Assembly (NCBI RefSeq): GCF_016889425.1
Contig: NZ_CP069513.1
Coordinates: 2,294,001 to 2,358,000 of the forward strand
Source: Corynebacterium amycolatum
Lineage (GTDB): Bacteria > Actinomycetota > Actinomycetes > Mycobacteriales > Mycobacteriaceae
DNA length: 64,000 bases
Direction of reading: 5' to 3'
Positions 27,058 to 35,890 of the stretch are shown in pieces; within the stretch, counting starts at the first letter, position 1, and each line of letters begins with the position of its first letter. The notes under the pieces are model-generated. The model was not told where the DNA came from. It saw only the letters and a program-made list of their open reading frames with translations, and made no database searches. Made by a program: the position numbers and the translations under genes.

Positions 27058-27981
27058 TTAAGCGTACAAACCATTGTGCGCCAGCGAAACCAGAATTTTG
27101 TGATGAATATGCGCCGCACGACCATTGATCGCATCCCCATTGGCAGGCGCGCCACCGCCGAGGAACAGCGCCAGCTCATGCGGTTCGGCGGAGGTCACAC
27201 CAACTCTCCCCTCCGCCGGACGCTTAAGCCCATCAGCCACCTCAAAGACCAGGGTTTTCGCTCCTTCCGGGAGAGTTTGGGCAATGATTTCCTCCGGAGT
27301 TTCGCTTGCCGACGACCCCAGCGCCCGCTCCTCCCCCGCAGAATCGGTCACCTCTCCGTTGCCGCTTTCTTCCTCGACAACGCCCGCGCCGGGTCCATAG
27401 ACCACAGCCACACGGGAGCCATAGACCGCAATCACCGGACGAAGCTCATTCGTGCTGACAATCACCGTAGAACCGGCCAACGGCTTGCAGACGGCCGCGA
27501 CAATCTTGGCCGTTGCATGTGGCAGCTGCACTGGAGTGGGATCGATGTCTCGTCGATAAGCAGGACGAAGCGTTTCGGCGACATCGCCCAGCTCATCGCG
27601 CTCCCACATTGGCAGAGCGTCGATGCGTGCCTGCTGATCGCGGTTCTTGCGCTCCAGCAGAAGACGGGCGATCATGCCACCACCGAGCCCCACTGCGATG
27701 GCAACTGCGATAACCAGCACAAGACGGTTCGGCGCGATGAGCGCAACCACTGCGGCAATCACCACGCCGACTGCCCCAATTGGCATTGCTCGCGGTGGCA
27801 AAACGAAACCAAAGAAGCTGGCTACGGCAAGAATCCAAGCACTCAGCAGTGCGAATCCGACATAGAAGACCACCGGCAGGGCCAGGACGAAGCCGAGTCC
27901 GAGCACACTGACAGCAATGATGAGGCTAACTAAGAACCACTGCTTCATTTTCTGTGTGCTTTCAAGGCCAGCTAGGGGCAT
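27058..27981 (-). CDS. Conserved membrane protein of unknown function, linked to dapE
   Basis: 307 residues. Four hydrophobic segments lie in the first about 110 residues (for example WFLVSLIIAVSVLGLGFVLA and LVLVIAVAIAVGLGGGMIA). A long soluble C-terminal domain has an acidic insert (EEESGNGEVTDSAGEER) and ends with a conserved-looking NGRAAHIHHKILVSLAHN. No known catalytic motif seen. It is transcribed into dapE with a five-base gap and is divergent from the dapD paralogue across only 50 bases. A membrane protein gene occupies the same place next to dapE in C. glutamicum. Confidence 0.85.
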   Translation of the reverse strand: MPLAGLESTQKMKQWFLVSLIIAVSVLGLGFVLALPVVFYVGFALLSAWILAVASFFGFVLPPRAMPIGAVGVVIAAVVALIAPNRLVLVIAVAIAVGLGGGMIARLLLERKNRDQQARIDALPMWERDELGDVAETLRPAYRRDIDPTPVQLPHATAKIVAAVCKPLAGSTVIVSTNELRPVIAVYGSRVAVVYGPGAGVVEEESGNGEVTDSAGEERALGSSASETPEEIIAQTLPEGAKTLVFEVADGLKRPAEGRVGVTSAEPHELALFLGGGAPANGDAINGRAAHIHHKILVSLAHNGLYA

Positions 27982-28017
27982 AGTTCATCCTTCCGCGAAG
28001 ATTCCTCTAAGGGATAC

Positions 28018-28032
28018 TAATATTAAGAATCA
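28018..28032 (+). promoter_or_regulatory. Possible -10 of a leaderless transcript for the dapD paralogue
   Basis: TAATAT at 28018-28023 lies eight bases before ATG 28032, and no ribosome site precedes that ATG. No clear -35 is seen, so this is tentative. Confidence 0.3.
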
Positions 28033-29024
28033 TGATTACATCTGGTGCTGTCGCTACGGGAATCGCCAACATCGCAATGGACGGTACAGTTCTCGATACT
28101 TGGTTTCCCGCACCTCAGTTAAGCGATGAGGTCGTAGAGTCGAGCACTCACCGGCTCGGCGCCGCTGATTTGACCCCACAGCTGCTTCGTCAGGTGATTT
28201 TGGACGAGGATCGCCGCGTGGAGCAGGTGGCAGTGCGCACGTCCATTGAGGATTTGTCCAAGCCGGCTGTCGACCCGCACGATGCCTACCTGCGCCTGCA
28301 TTTGCTCTCCCACCGCCTGGTCAAGCCGCACCAGCTAAACACCAAGGGGCTCTACGAGCTGCTCCACGTCGTGGCGTGGACCAACAAGGGGCCATGCCTG
28401 CCGGACAACTTCGAGCAACTGCGTACCCACTTGCGCGTCCGCGGCCTGATTCACGTCTACGCCATCGACCGTATGCCGCGCATGGTCGACTATGTGCTGC
28501 CCGCAGGTGTCCGCATTGCAGAGGCCGAGCGCGTGCGGTTGGGCGCTTATCTGGCACCGGGTACGTCAGTACTGCGCGAGGGATTTGTCTCGCTGAACTC
28601 GGGCACTCTGGGCCCATGCAAGATTGAGGGACGTCTATCCTCCGGTGTTGTCATTGGCGCGCACACGAAGGTGGGGCTGTCGGCCTCCATCATTGCCGCT
28701 CACGACGATTCCGGTCAGCGTAAGCCGCTCACGGTTGGCGAGCGCTGCCACATCGATATCGCGGCCGGCACCGTCGGCGTCAGCCTCGGTAATGACTGCA
28801 TTATTGACCGAAGCATCCTCATTGCCCCCGATACGCCCATCGATGTCCCCGCAGAGAACCGCCGTATTCAGGCATGGGAAATCTCCGGCCGCAACAATAT
28901 GCACTTCTACCATCACCCGGACCACTCGGCGGTGTGCGTCCGCCGCACGGAACGCCCGGGCAATGACGAAGGTGCCGCTACTTTCACTCAGCTTGCCGAC
29001 GTGCCGGATGAGCTGGCCGGATAA
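28032..29024 (+). CDS. Divergent DapD paralogue (tetrahydrodipicolinate N-succinyltransferase-like)
   Basis: 330 residues, clearly homologous to the DapD encoded 1.6 kb downstream: [48 protein letters not shown], and E of KIEGRLSSGV at the position of the catalytic glutamate. It lacks several parts that form the succinyl-CoA and substrate pocket in true Dap[15 protein letters not shown] is replaced by LSASIIAAHDDSGQ, NAGTLG by NSGTLG, and the C-terminal LFRRNS by HFYHHPD. So it is either a degenerate subunit or an enzyme with changed specificity. C. glutamicum has a similar pair around aroP. Confidence 0.88.
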   Translation: MITSGAVATGIANIAMDGTVLDTWFPAPQLSDEVVESSTHRLGAADLTPQLLRQVILDEDRRVEQVAVRTSIEDLSKPAVDPHDAYLRLHLLSHRLVKPHQLNTKGLYELLHVVAWTNKGPCLPDNFEQLRTHLRVRGLIHVYAIDRMPRMVDYVLPAGVRIAEAERVRLGAYLAPGTSVLREGFVSLNSGTLGPCKIEGRLSSGVVIGAHTKVGLSASIIAAHDDSGQRKPLTVGERCHIDIAAGTVGVSLGNDCIIDRSILIAPDTPIDVPAENRRIQAWEISGRNNMHFYHHPDHSAVCVRRTERPGNDEGAATFTQLADVPDELAG

Positions 29025-29132
29025 CCTACTTTAGGTGTCTTGAAGGCACATTAATGGACCCCGAAACGGTGAATGGGGGTAAACCCGTAATACGGTTATT
29101 GCCCCTGTTATCAGCGAGGTAATGTTTGCGAC

Positions 29133-30551
29133 ATGACCGAATCGCAAATTACCTCCACCTCCGGCGAGACAACTCAGCTGGGCAAGGGGCTGCAGGTTCG
29201 ACACCTGACCATGATGGGTCTTGGCTCCGCAATCGGTGCCGGTCTTTTCCTTGGTACGGGCGTCGGCATTAAGGCAGCTGGCCCGGGTGTTCTCATTTCC
29301 TACGTCATCGCTGGCTTCATTGTCGTCCTCGTCATGCAGATGCTCGGCGAGATGGCCGCTGCCCGCCCGACACCGGGTAGCTTCTCCACCTATGCTGAGA
29401 TGGCCTTTGGTTCTTCGGCTGGCTTTGTCCTCGGTTGGCTCTACTGGTTCATGCTCATCATGGTGCTCGGTGCTGAAATCACCGGCGCCGGTGCCATCAT
29501 GGGTGCGTGGTTCGGTATTCCGGGCTGGATTCCAGGCCTGATTTGTGTTGTCTTCTTCGCTGTAGTGAATTTGGCGAATGTGCGCGGTTTCGGCGAGTTT
29601 GAGTTCTGGTTCGCGTTCATCAAGGTCGCGGTGATTATCGCGTTCTTGGTTATTGGCGTCCTTCTTTTCTTCGGTCTGCTGCCAGGTACCAGCTTCGTCG
29701 GTACGACGCATATTGCCGAATCCGGATTCCTCCCGAATGGCGTTTCCGGCATTGCCGCTGGTCTGTTGGCTGTGGCCTTCGCCTTCGGCGGTATCGAGAT
29801 TGTCACGATTGCCGCTGCTGAGGCCGAGGATCCGCAGCGCTCCATCGCTGCTGCTGTCCGCTCGGTAATCTTCCGCATCTCTGTGTTCTACCTGGGCTGC
29901 GTGACCGTCATCATCCTGCTGTTGCCGTACTCCCAGATCGACGGCGCTGACTCCGCAGCTGAGTCGCCGTTCACCCAGGTTCTAAAGCAGGCGAACATTC
30001 CAGGTGCGGTTGGCTTCATGGAGGCCATTATCGTTCTGGCGCTGCTGTCCGCATTCAACGCTCAGATTTACGCCACCTCTCGCCTGGTCTACTCGATGTC
30101 CACCCGCGGTGAGGCACCGCGCTTCTTCGCCCACACCAATGAGCACGCAGTTCCGAACCGTGCGGTCATCATGTCGATGGTCTTCGCCTTCGTCTCTGTT
30201 GGCCTGCAGGTTGTCTTCGACGGCTCGAGTGTCCTGGTCTTCCTGCTGAACGCTGTCGGCGGCTGCTTGCTGGTGATCTGGCTGGTCATTGCCCTGTCCG
30301 AGATTAAGCTGCGCCCGCAGATGGAGGCCAACAACGAGCTTTCCGTTCGCATGTGGGCCTACCCGGCACTGTCCTGGGTAGCGGTCATCCTGATCCTGGG
30401 CCTCGCTGTTGGCATGCTCACCGATTCTGGTGCTCGCCAGCAGGTTATCGCCGTAGTGTGTGTTACTGCGTTCCTTGCGGTGCTCGCTGCACTGACTAAG
30501 AAGAGCCGCACCGCGGCTCGCGAGGCCTTCGAGCCCAGCGATAGCAACTAG
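29133..30551 (+). CDS. aroP: AroP-type amino acid permease (APC superfamily, AAT family)
   Basis: 472 residues with 12 predicted membrane helices. The N-terminal signature RHLTMMGLGSAIGAGLFLGTG of the AAT family is in helix 1, and the consensus GWLYWFMLIMVLGAEITGA in helices 3-4. In C. glutamicum the permease between the two dapD genes is AroP (phenylalanine, tyrosine, tryptophan uptake), and many blocks agree (AAGLLAVAFAFGGIEIVTIAAAEAEDP, AESPFTQVLKQANIPG). The aromatic substrate is thus inferred from family and place. GAGG at about 29115 is rather far (about 14 bases) from the ATG. Confidence 0.88.
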   Translation: MTESQITSTSGETTQLGKGLQVRHLTMMGLGSAIGAGLFLGTGVGIKAAGPGVLISYVIAGFIVVLVMQMLGEMAAARPTPGSFSTYAEMAFGSSAGFVLGWLYWFMLIMVLGAEITGAGAIMGAWFGIPGWIPGLICVVFFAVVNLANVRGFGEFEFWFAFIKVAVIIAFLVIGVLLFFGLLPGTSFVGTTHIAESGFLPNGVSGIAAGLLAVAFAFGGIEIVTIAAAEAEDPQRSIAAAVRSVIFRISVFYLGCVTVIILLLPYSQIDGADSAAESPFTQVLKQANIPGAVGFMEAIIVLALLSAFNAQIYATSRLVYSMSTRGEAPRFFAHTNEHAVPNRAVIMSMVFAFVSVGLQVVFDGSSVLVFLLNAVGGCLLVIWLVIALSEIKLRPQMEANNELSVRMWAYPALSWVAVILILGLAVGMLTDSGARQQVIAVVCVTAFLAVLAALTKKSRTAAREAFEPSDSN

Positions 30552-30667
30552 CCCATGACAACTAATCGCAGGGCCTAACCGCCCTGCTACCCCTATCCGA
30601 ACACTTCCTTACTACACATTTGCGGAACACTTTTCATAGATAGGGATATGCCGGTAGCCTGTTTTCC

Positions 30668-31639
30668 ATGAAATTTGGAGCACAAGCTACCGGCATTGCC
30701 ACTTTTAACAACGATACTGTTCTCGACGTCTGGTTCCCCGCCCCCAAGCTCATCGAAGAGGGCACGGCAACCTCCACCACGACCGGAACCATTGACACCG
30801 ACGCGCTCCCCGAAGATTTCACCTACCTCGCAGACCTGGCCGTAGCCGATGCGGACCGCGGTACCACACGCCGTCTGGTCACAGCTACCATCGCTTCACT
30901 CGATGACGCACCAGTCGACACCATCGATGCCTACCTGCGCCTCCATCTGCTCTCCCACCGCCTGGTTGTGCCCAACAGCATCAACCTGGACGGTATCTTC
31001 GGCAAGCTCAACAATGTGGCGTGGACCAATTTTGGCCCCTGTGCTGTCGAAGGCTTCGAGGTAACCCGAGCCAAGCTGTCACGCCGCGGGCCTGTCACCG
31101 TCTACTCCATCGATAAATTCCCCCGCATGGTCGACTACGTCACTCCCACCGGAGTCCGCATCGGTGACGCTGACCGCGTGCGCCTTGGAGCCCACCTCGC
31201 TGAGGGCACCACAGTTATGCACGAGGGCTTCGTCAACTTCAACGCAGGCACGCTTGGACACTCCATGGTGGAAGGCCGTATCTCCCAGGGCGTCATCGTC
31301 GACGACGGCTCCGATATCGGCGGTGGAGCGTCCATCATGGGCACACTATCCGGCGGAGGTAAGGAAGTTGTGTCCGTCGGCAAGCGATGCCTACTCGGTG
31401 CGAACGCTGGACTCGGCATCTCGCTCGGCGATGACTGCGTACTGGAAGCCGGGCTCTACATCACCGCCGGCACCAAGTGTCACGTTGCCCTGGACGGCGT
31501 GAAGAAGACGCTCAAGGCCCGCGAGCTTTCGGGCGGATCGAATATGCTCTTCCGCCGCAATTCACTCTCTGGTGCAGTCGAGGTTGTGCCGTGGGCTGCC
31601 GAAAAGGTGAAGCTCAGCGCCGAGCTGCACGCTAACTAA
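30668..31639 (+). CDS. dapD: Tetrahydrodipicolinate N-succinyltransferase
   Basis: Adds succinyl from succinyl-CoA to tetrahydrodipicolinate, first committed step of the succinylase branch to DAP and lysine. 323 residues of the actinobacterial DapD type: an N-terminal alpha/beta part with WFPAPKL and [12 protein letters not shown], then a left-handed beta helix with [10 protein letters not shown] (catalytic Glu), [14 protein letters not shown] and [16 protein letters not shown], then the C-terminal [19 protein letters not shown]. All expected motifs are intact, in contrast to the upstream paralogue. Its stop overlaps the end of the convergent pseudouridine synthase gene by eight bases. Confidence 0.95.
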   Translation: MKFGAQATGIATFNNDTVLDVWFPAPKLIEEGTATSTTTGTIDTDALPEDFTYLADLAVADADRGTTRRLVTATIASLDDAPVDTIDAYLRLHLLSHRLVVPNSINLDGIFGKLNNVAWTNFGPCAVEGFEVTRAKLSRRGPVTVYSIDKFPRMVDYVTPTGVRIGDADRVRLGAHLAEGTTVMHEGFVNFNAGTLGHSMVEGRISQGVIVDDGSDIGGGASIMGTLSGGGKEVVSVGKRCLLGANAGLGISLGDDCVLEAGLYITAGTKCHVALDGVKKTLKARELSGGSNMLFRRNSLSGAVEVVPWAAEKVKLSAELHAN

Positions 31640-32576
31640 CGGTGGTCGGCACGTCTGCCGGGGCCGAAATATTCCGCGCGCTCCGGTAGGCACATCGCTC
31701 ACCAGTGACGGGGTCGATGAACGCCAATGCGGTCGCCGTCAGGCGCAACTGCGGCGTGTACCTTGGCGCGCTGCCCGCGCTTGCCGACGGCTCCTGCGTC
31801 CTAACCTCTCGGCCATACGTGTCCTCACCGAGAATGGGATAGCCTAGCCAGTCCATCGTCGCCCGCAGCTGATGTGTGCGGCCCGTATGGGGCTGTAGCC
31901 GCCAGTGCCCTACCTGCATGCGGCTGCCGCAATGCCCGCAACCACAGCCGACTGCATGCAGCGGAATGCTGGCGCTGGTCGCACCACCGCCACGGCTGCT
32001 CGCCAGCACATCGCCGATATCCGCCGCTACCGGACCTAGGAAGGTCACTGTTGTGTGTGCGAGCTTGAGCTTGGGATTCTTCGCAGCGGCGCGTGCGGGA
32101 TCATTGGTCTCCACAACTTTTACTCCGTGCTCTGCCGGGTTGGGGTCGAGCAGGAGTGTGACTTCCCTGCTTTCTCCCGCATGCCAATCATCGGGCATCA
32201 CGGTGAGGCATTCGTATTCTTTGGTGATTTCCTGGTTTTGGAAAAGCTGCTGGTAGCGCGCACGGGTAGCCGGATTCCGAGAGAGCAACAGGAGCCCGCT
32301 GGTCAGCAGGTCCAGGCGGTGAACGGCCACAATCTCCGATTCCCCGAGACTACGTCGCAGGCGCTCCTGCACGGTATTGGCCACGATGCGGCCATTGGGG
32401 GTCGCTGGCAGAAAAGGTGGCTTGTCTACGACCAAAAACTCATCAGTGTCGGCCACAATTGCCGGCTCAAAGGGGATGTACTCCTCGCGCTCGTGAGCGG
32501 CGGCATCGACTTGCGCTGCCTGACGGTTCTTCTCAAGTCCCCACCAGGCATCGCGATTGCCTGCGGCACGTCCCAC
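31632..32576 (-). CDS. RluA-family pseudouridine synthase with Cys-rich insertion
   Basis: 314 residues. The catalytic aspartate D89 sits in [16 protein letters not shown] and the family motif [12 protein letters not shown] near residue 230; [10 protein letters not shown] follows. No S4 domain precedes it. Between the two motifs lies an insertion of about 45 residues ending in [16 protein letters not shown]. Its three cysteines plus histidines could bind a metal, and it is not part of the basic RluA fold. RNA target unknown. GTG start with GGGGAG about nine bases upstream. Confidence 0.9.
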   Translation of the reverse strand: MGRAAGNRDAWWGLEKNRQAAQVDAAAHEREEYIPFEPAIVADTDEFLVVDKPPFLPATPNGRIVANTVQERLRRSLGESEIVAVHRLDLLTSGLLLLSRNPATRARYQQLFQNQEITKEYECLTVMPDDWHAGESREVTLLLDPNPAEHGVKVVETNDPARAAAKNPKLKLAHTTVTFLGPVAADIGDVLASSRGGGATSASIPLHAVGCGCGHCGSRMQVGHWRLQPHTGRTHQLRATMDWLGYPILGEDTYGREVRTQEPSASAGSAPRYTPQLRLTATALAFIDPVTGERCAYRSARNISAPADVPTTVS

Positions 32577-32665
32577 GGCACACTCCCCTTTTTATGATTT
32601 GGTCTATGCCGATGTCGGCACCGTTTGCAGCATTCGGCCTACTCGGGCCAGCACATCTGGCCGAG

Positions 32666-33793
32666 CTAGCCGCGAATGCGCGCCGCGGCCACTTCGATAT
32701 CGTCGAGCGTCGCTGTGAGCCCCACCCGCACGTGCTGTGCACCCTTGGGGCCGTAGAAGCTACCCGGCGCGACCAGGATGCCGCGTTCGGCCAGCCAATC
32801 AACCGTCTGCCAGCAGTCTTCCCCGCGAGTAACCCACAGATAGAGCCCGCCCTCGGAGTCATCGACACGAAAACCTGCGGCTACCAGTGCATCCCGCAGA
32901 ATCTCACGGCGGTCACTGTAACGCTGCTTTTGTTCGGCCTCGTGGGAGTCGTCGTTAAGCGCGGCGATCGTGGCGTGCTGGATGGGTCCCGGCATCATCA
33001 GTCCCATGTGACGGCGCACGGAAACCAGCTCGGCAATAAGGTCCGCATCGCCGGCGAACCAGCCGGTGCGGTACGACGCCATGTTCGACGTCTTGGACAG
33101 TGAGTGGATAGCCAGCAGGTTGGTGAAATCACCGTCGCACACTCGCGGGTCGAGAATACTGACTGGCTGTTCAGTCCAACCGAGCCCCAGATAGCACTCG
33201 TCAGAGGCGACGATGACGTCCCGAGCACGAGCCCACTCAACCACCTTGCGCAGGTGTTCAACACCGAGGACCTTGCCGTTGGGGTTGCCCGGGGAATTGA
33301 TGAACATCAGTGTCGGCGAGGCGGGGCCGATTTGCGTCAGCGAGTCCGCACGCAGCAGCTCAGCGCCTGCGATGCGAACGCCAACCTCGTAGGTGGGATA
33401 TGCCAGCTCGGGGATGACGACGGTATGCCCCACGCCCACACCGAGGAGGAAAGGAAGCCAGCCAATCGCTTCCTTGGTACCGATGACCGGAAGCACATTG
33501 CCGCCGTTGACCGCTGACTCCAGTCCCGTCACGCCGTAACGCCGCGCCATCGCTGCAACAATCGCCGCGCGTAACTCAGGCGTGCCGACGGTCTGAGGAT
33601 AACCCGGTGCGGCAGCGCCTTCGGAAAGGCCCTGCCGGATTATCGACGCGACTTCATCGACCGGTGTGCCGACCGAGAGATTCACCATGCCCTCTTCATG
33701 CGCAGCCACAGTGGCTTTCGCCCGCGTGAGAGAATCCCACGGAAACTGAGGCAAAAGAGAACCGGGAGTTACGCGCTTGCGGGCAGCTGACAT
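32666..33793 (-). CDS. dapC: Succinyl-diaminopimelate aminotransferase (DapC type)
   Basis: PLP-dependent fold-type I aminotransferase, 375 residues, transferring the amino group to N-succinyl-2-amino-6-oxopimelate. Visible features: GYPQTVGTPELRAAI, INSPGNPNGKV, VASDECYLGL, and the lysine K234 that binds PLP in HSLSKTSNMASYRTGW. It follows fdxC on the same strand with a 53-base gap, as in C. glutamicum and in Rv1177/Rv1178. Together with dapD and dapE nearby, the window carries three consecutive steps of the succinylase pathway. Confidence 0.93.
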   Translation of the reverse strand: MSAARKRVTPGSLLPQFPWDSLTRAKATVAAHEEGMVNLSVGTPVDEVASIIRQGLSEGAAAPGYPQTVGTPELRAAIVAAMARRYGVTGLESAVNGGNVLPVIGTKEAIGWLPFLLGVGVGHTVVIPELAYPTYEVGVRIAGAELLRADSLTQIGPASPTLMFINSPGNPNGKVLGVEHLRKVVEWARARDVIVASDECYLGLGWTEQPVSILDPRVCDGDFTNLLAIHSLSKTSNMASYRTGWFAGDADLIAELVSVRRHMGLMMPGPIQHATIAALNDDSHEAEQKQRYSDRREILRDALVAAGFRVDDSEGGLYLWVTRGEDCWQTVDWLAERGILVAPGSFYGPKGAQHVRVGLTATLDDIEVAAARIRG

Positions 33794-33846
33794 GGGCGGT
33801 GATGAAATCCTTCCCGGGAAAGAAATAGGTTTAGTCCTCTGTGGCT

Positions 33847-34170
33847 TTAGTCTTCTGCCTGTGGCGGCAGAGCTGCCACGAATGGCACATCGAAGTCCTG
33901 GGGGCCGAGCTTGGCGGCACCGCCTGGGGAACCCAGCTCATCGAACCAGTCGACATTGGCATCGATGAATTCAACCCACTCATCCGGAACATCGTCCTCA
34001 TAGAAGATGGCCTCGACTGGGCAGACCGGTTCACAAGCGCCACAGTCCACGCACTCATCAGGATGAATGTAGAGCATGCGCTTGCCCTCGTAAATGCAGT
34101 CAACCGGGCACTCCTCGACACAGGCACGGTCGAGGACGTCAACACATGGCTGGGCAATGATGTAAGTCAT
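33847..34170 (-). CDS. fdxC: Seven-iron ferredoxin FdxC
   Basis: Small electron carrier, 107 residues from ATG 34170. Cysteines C9, C17, C21, C25 and then C40, C43, C46, C50-P fit a [3Fe-4S]/[4Fe-4S] seven-iron ferredoxin of the FdxA/FdxC type ([36 protein letters not shown]). I reject the in-frame GTG 34197, because homologues begin MTYxIAxPCVD. The C-terminal extension of about 45 residues, including [12 protein letters not shown], is normal for this group. Redox partners unknown. Confidence 0.95.
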   Translation of the reverse strand: MTYIIAQPCVDVLDRACVEECPVDCIYEGKRMLYIHPDECVDCGACEPVCPVEAIFYEDDVPDEWVEFIDANVDWFDELGSPGGAAKLGPQDFDVPFVAALPPQAED

Positions 34171-34414
34171 GGTTTTAGGTTTAAGAACCTTTCTCACAAG
34201 ATATGGGATGAGGCTTTCGCTATCTGTCGATTATGCCGTTCCAACGAGAAACAGAGCAAAATAGACAGAGCGGTATATTCAGATTGGAGTCTACACCCAA
34301 CGTGGGTGTTGTTATCAACTAGCTCCAGAAAGATGCGCATTCATGCAGGCCTGCCCTGCATCAGTTCCCCACCGTCTCCTGCAGCATCGACTGCAGGTTC
34401 CGCTGCATTTTCCG

Positions 34415-34936
34415 TTAGAGTGCCCGCAGATGGCGCAGTGGCCAGGCACCGCCCAGCACACCGCAAACAAGCAGCAGAACTGTTCGCAACCACTGCCCTA
34501 TTGCCAAATCACCACCGAAGGGCAGCACTGCCCACAGCAAAATGCCTGCAAAGCCCAGCACCCAGATGACAGTCGGAATCGCAGCTTTAGAACGATCACG
34601 AGTCCACAGCAACGCTGTATTGGTGATAACCAGATTGGCAATATAGGCCAACGGAATAGTCCACGGCAACGGAATAGCAACCGAGCCGATGGTAATCCAC
34701 GCTCCGAGGAAAACTACCTCAATCACCAGCGTTGCCAGCGCAGCCAGCGACAGCCAGACCAGCGCTACCGTGGCTTCCCCCTGATGGAAGTTCTCGCGTG
34801 GCTGCGAACGTTCCGGATCGCCCCAATAGCGCTCATCTCCAAACGTGCGCTTTTCAATACTCAAGCGCTCGTTTTTCAACTTTCCGCCAGCAGCGTTAAT
34901 CAAGTCTTCGCTTTCGTGAGGTTGAAAGTCACTCAT
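34415..34936 (-). CDS. Conserved membrane protein coupled to mshB
   Basis: 173 residues. A polar N-terminus (MSDFQPHESEDLINAAGGKLKNE) is followed by four predicted membrane helices from about residue 57. ATG 34936 overlaps the mshB stop in the arrangement ATGAGTGA, so translation is probably coupled. A comparable small membrane protein follows mshB in mycobacteria (Rv1171). Function unknown. Confidence 0.85.
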   Translation of the reverse strand: MSDFQPHESEDLINAAGGKLKNERLSIEKRTFGDERYWGDPERSQPRENFHQGEATVALVWLSLAALATLVIEVVFLGAWITIGSVAIPLPWTIPLAYIANLVITNTALLWTRDRSKAAIPTVIWVLGFAGILLWAVLPFGGDLAIGQWLRTVLLLVCGVLGGAWPLRHLRAL

Positions 34937-35882
34937 CGTCCGCACTCCCCTCCGCCGCCAGATCCACGCCCGGTACCGACTCGACGCTCGCTACCGGCTC
35001 CGACAGTAATCGGATATTCACCAGCTCCCCTAGCGCTTCCATGGACGCAGCGGTCGCCGTACCAAAACGGTATGCCTCAGTCGGCGTCACCGGTTGACAC
35101 AGCAAATTGGAAAACGCCCAGACGGCTCGCGCACGACCAGAGCCATCGGTCTGCCCATAGACAGCATCCGGATTGACCTCGCTGACGGAACCATCGGCGA
35201 ACCACACCTGCGTCGCATGCGCGCGCATGGCCTCAACCTTGGCAGCCACAGCGGCGTCATCCAGCTGAACCTCGAAATGGCCAGTCACGGTGGCGAAGTC
35301 GTCGATATCGCACGACTGCCAGCTCTCCGGTACCACGGTAATGGCATCCAGCCCCGCCGCCATTGCCTCACGATCGGTGACCGCCCACAGCGTCGGAAAG
35401 CGATTTCCGCACGCCGCGACAGTGATATCGTGCGCACGAATGTGGTCCGGATGCCCATAGCCACCATCAGCATCGTAGGTAATGACCAGGTCTGGCTGCA
35501 GCTCATCGAGGATGGTGCGAAGCTGGGCGACCGCCTCATCACCTGAGTTCACGAACGCACGGGGATGCTCATTGCCCTTGTCACCGGCCATACCGGAGTC
35601 ACGCCAACGCCCGGCACCACCGAGGAACCGCGGCGCATTTTCTGGAGCATTGGCCCCAAGCGCACGCAGCGCCGAGCGCAACTCGGCGACGCGGAAACCG
35701 CCCAACTGGTCGGCTTCATCAGCAACTAGCCCCTGGTACGGCGCGCCGATGACCTCTCCCAGCTCGCCCATCGTGCAGGTCACTACGCTTACCGACGCTC
35801 CGGACCGCGCGGCAGCCGCAATCAAACCACCTGTCCAAATGGACTCGTCATCTGGATGTGCGTGAACAAAAAGTAACTTCAC
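34929..35882 (-). CDS. mshB: Mycothiol biosynthesis deacetylase MshB
   Basis: Removes the acetyl group from GlcNAc-inositol in the mycothiol pathway, the low-molecular-weight thiol of Actinomycetes. 317 residues of the LmbE/PIG-L family: HAHPDDESIWTGG (zinc ligands and catalytic Asp in AHPDDE, residues 8-13) and GYGHPDHIRAHD (third zinc ligand His near residue 144). GTG start. It lies eight bases after the lpqW stop, as in the typA-lpqW-mshB order of mycobacteria. Confidence 0.93.
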   Translation of the reverse strand: MKLLFVHAHPDDESIWTGGLIAAAARSGASVSVVTCTMGELGEVIGAPYQGLVADEADQLGGFRVAELRSALRALGANAPENAPRFLGGAGRWRDSGMAGDKGNEHPRAFVNSGDEAVAQLRTILDELQPDLVITYDADGGYGHPDHIRAHDITVAACGNRFPTLWAVTDREAMAAGLDAITVVPESWQSCDIDDFATVTGHFEVQLDDAAVAAKVEAMRAHATQVWFADGSVSEVNPDAVYGQTDGSGRARAVWAFSNLLCQPVTPTEAYRFGTATAASMEALGELVNIRLLSEPVASVESVPGVDLAAEGSADDE

Positions 35883-35890
35883 GGACTTTC

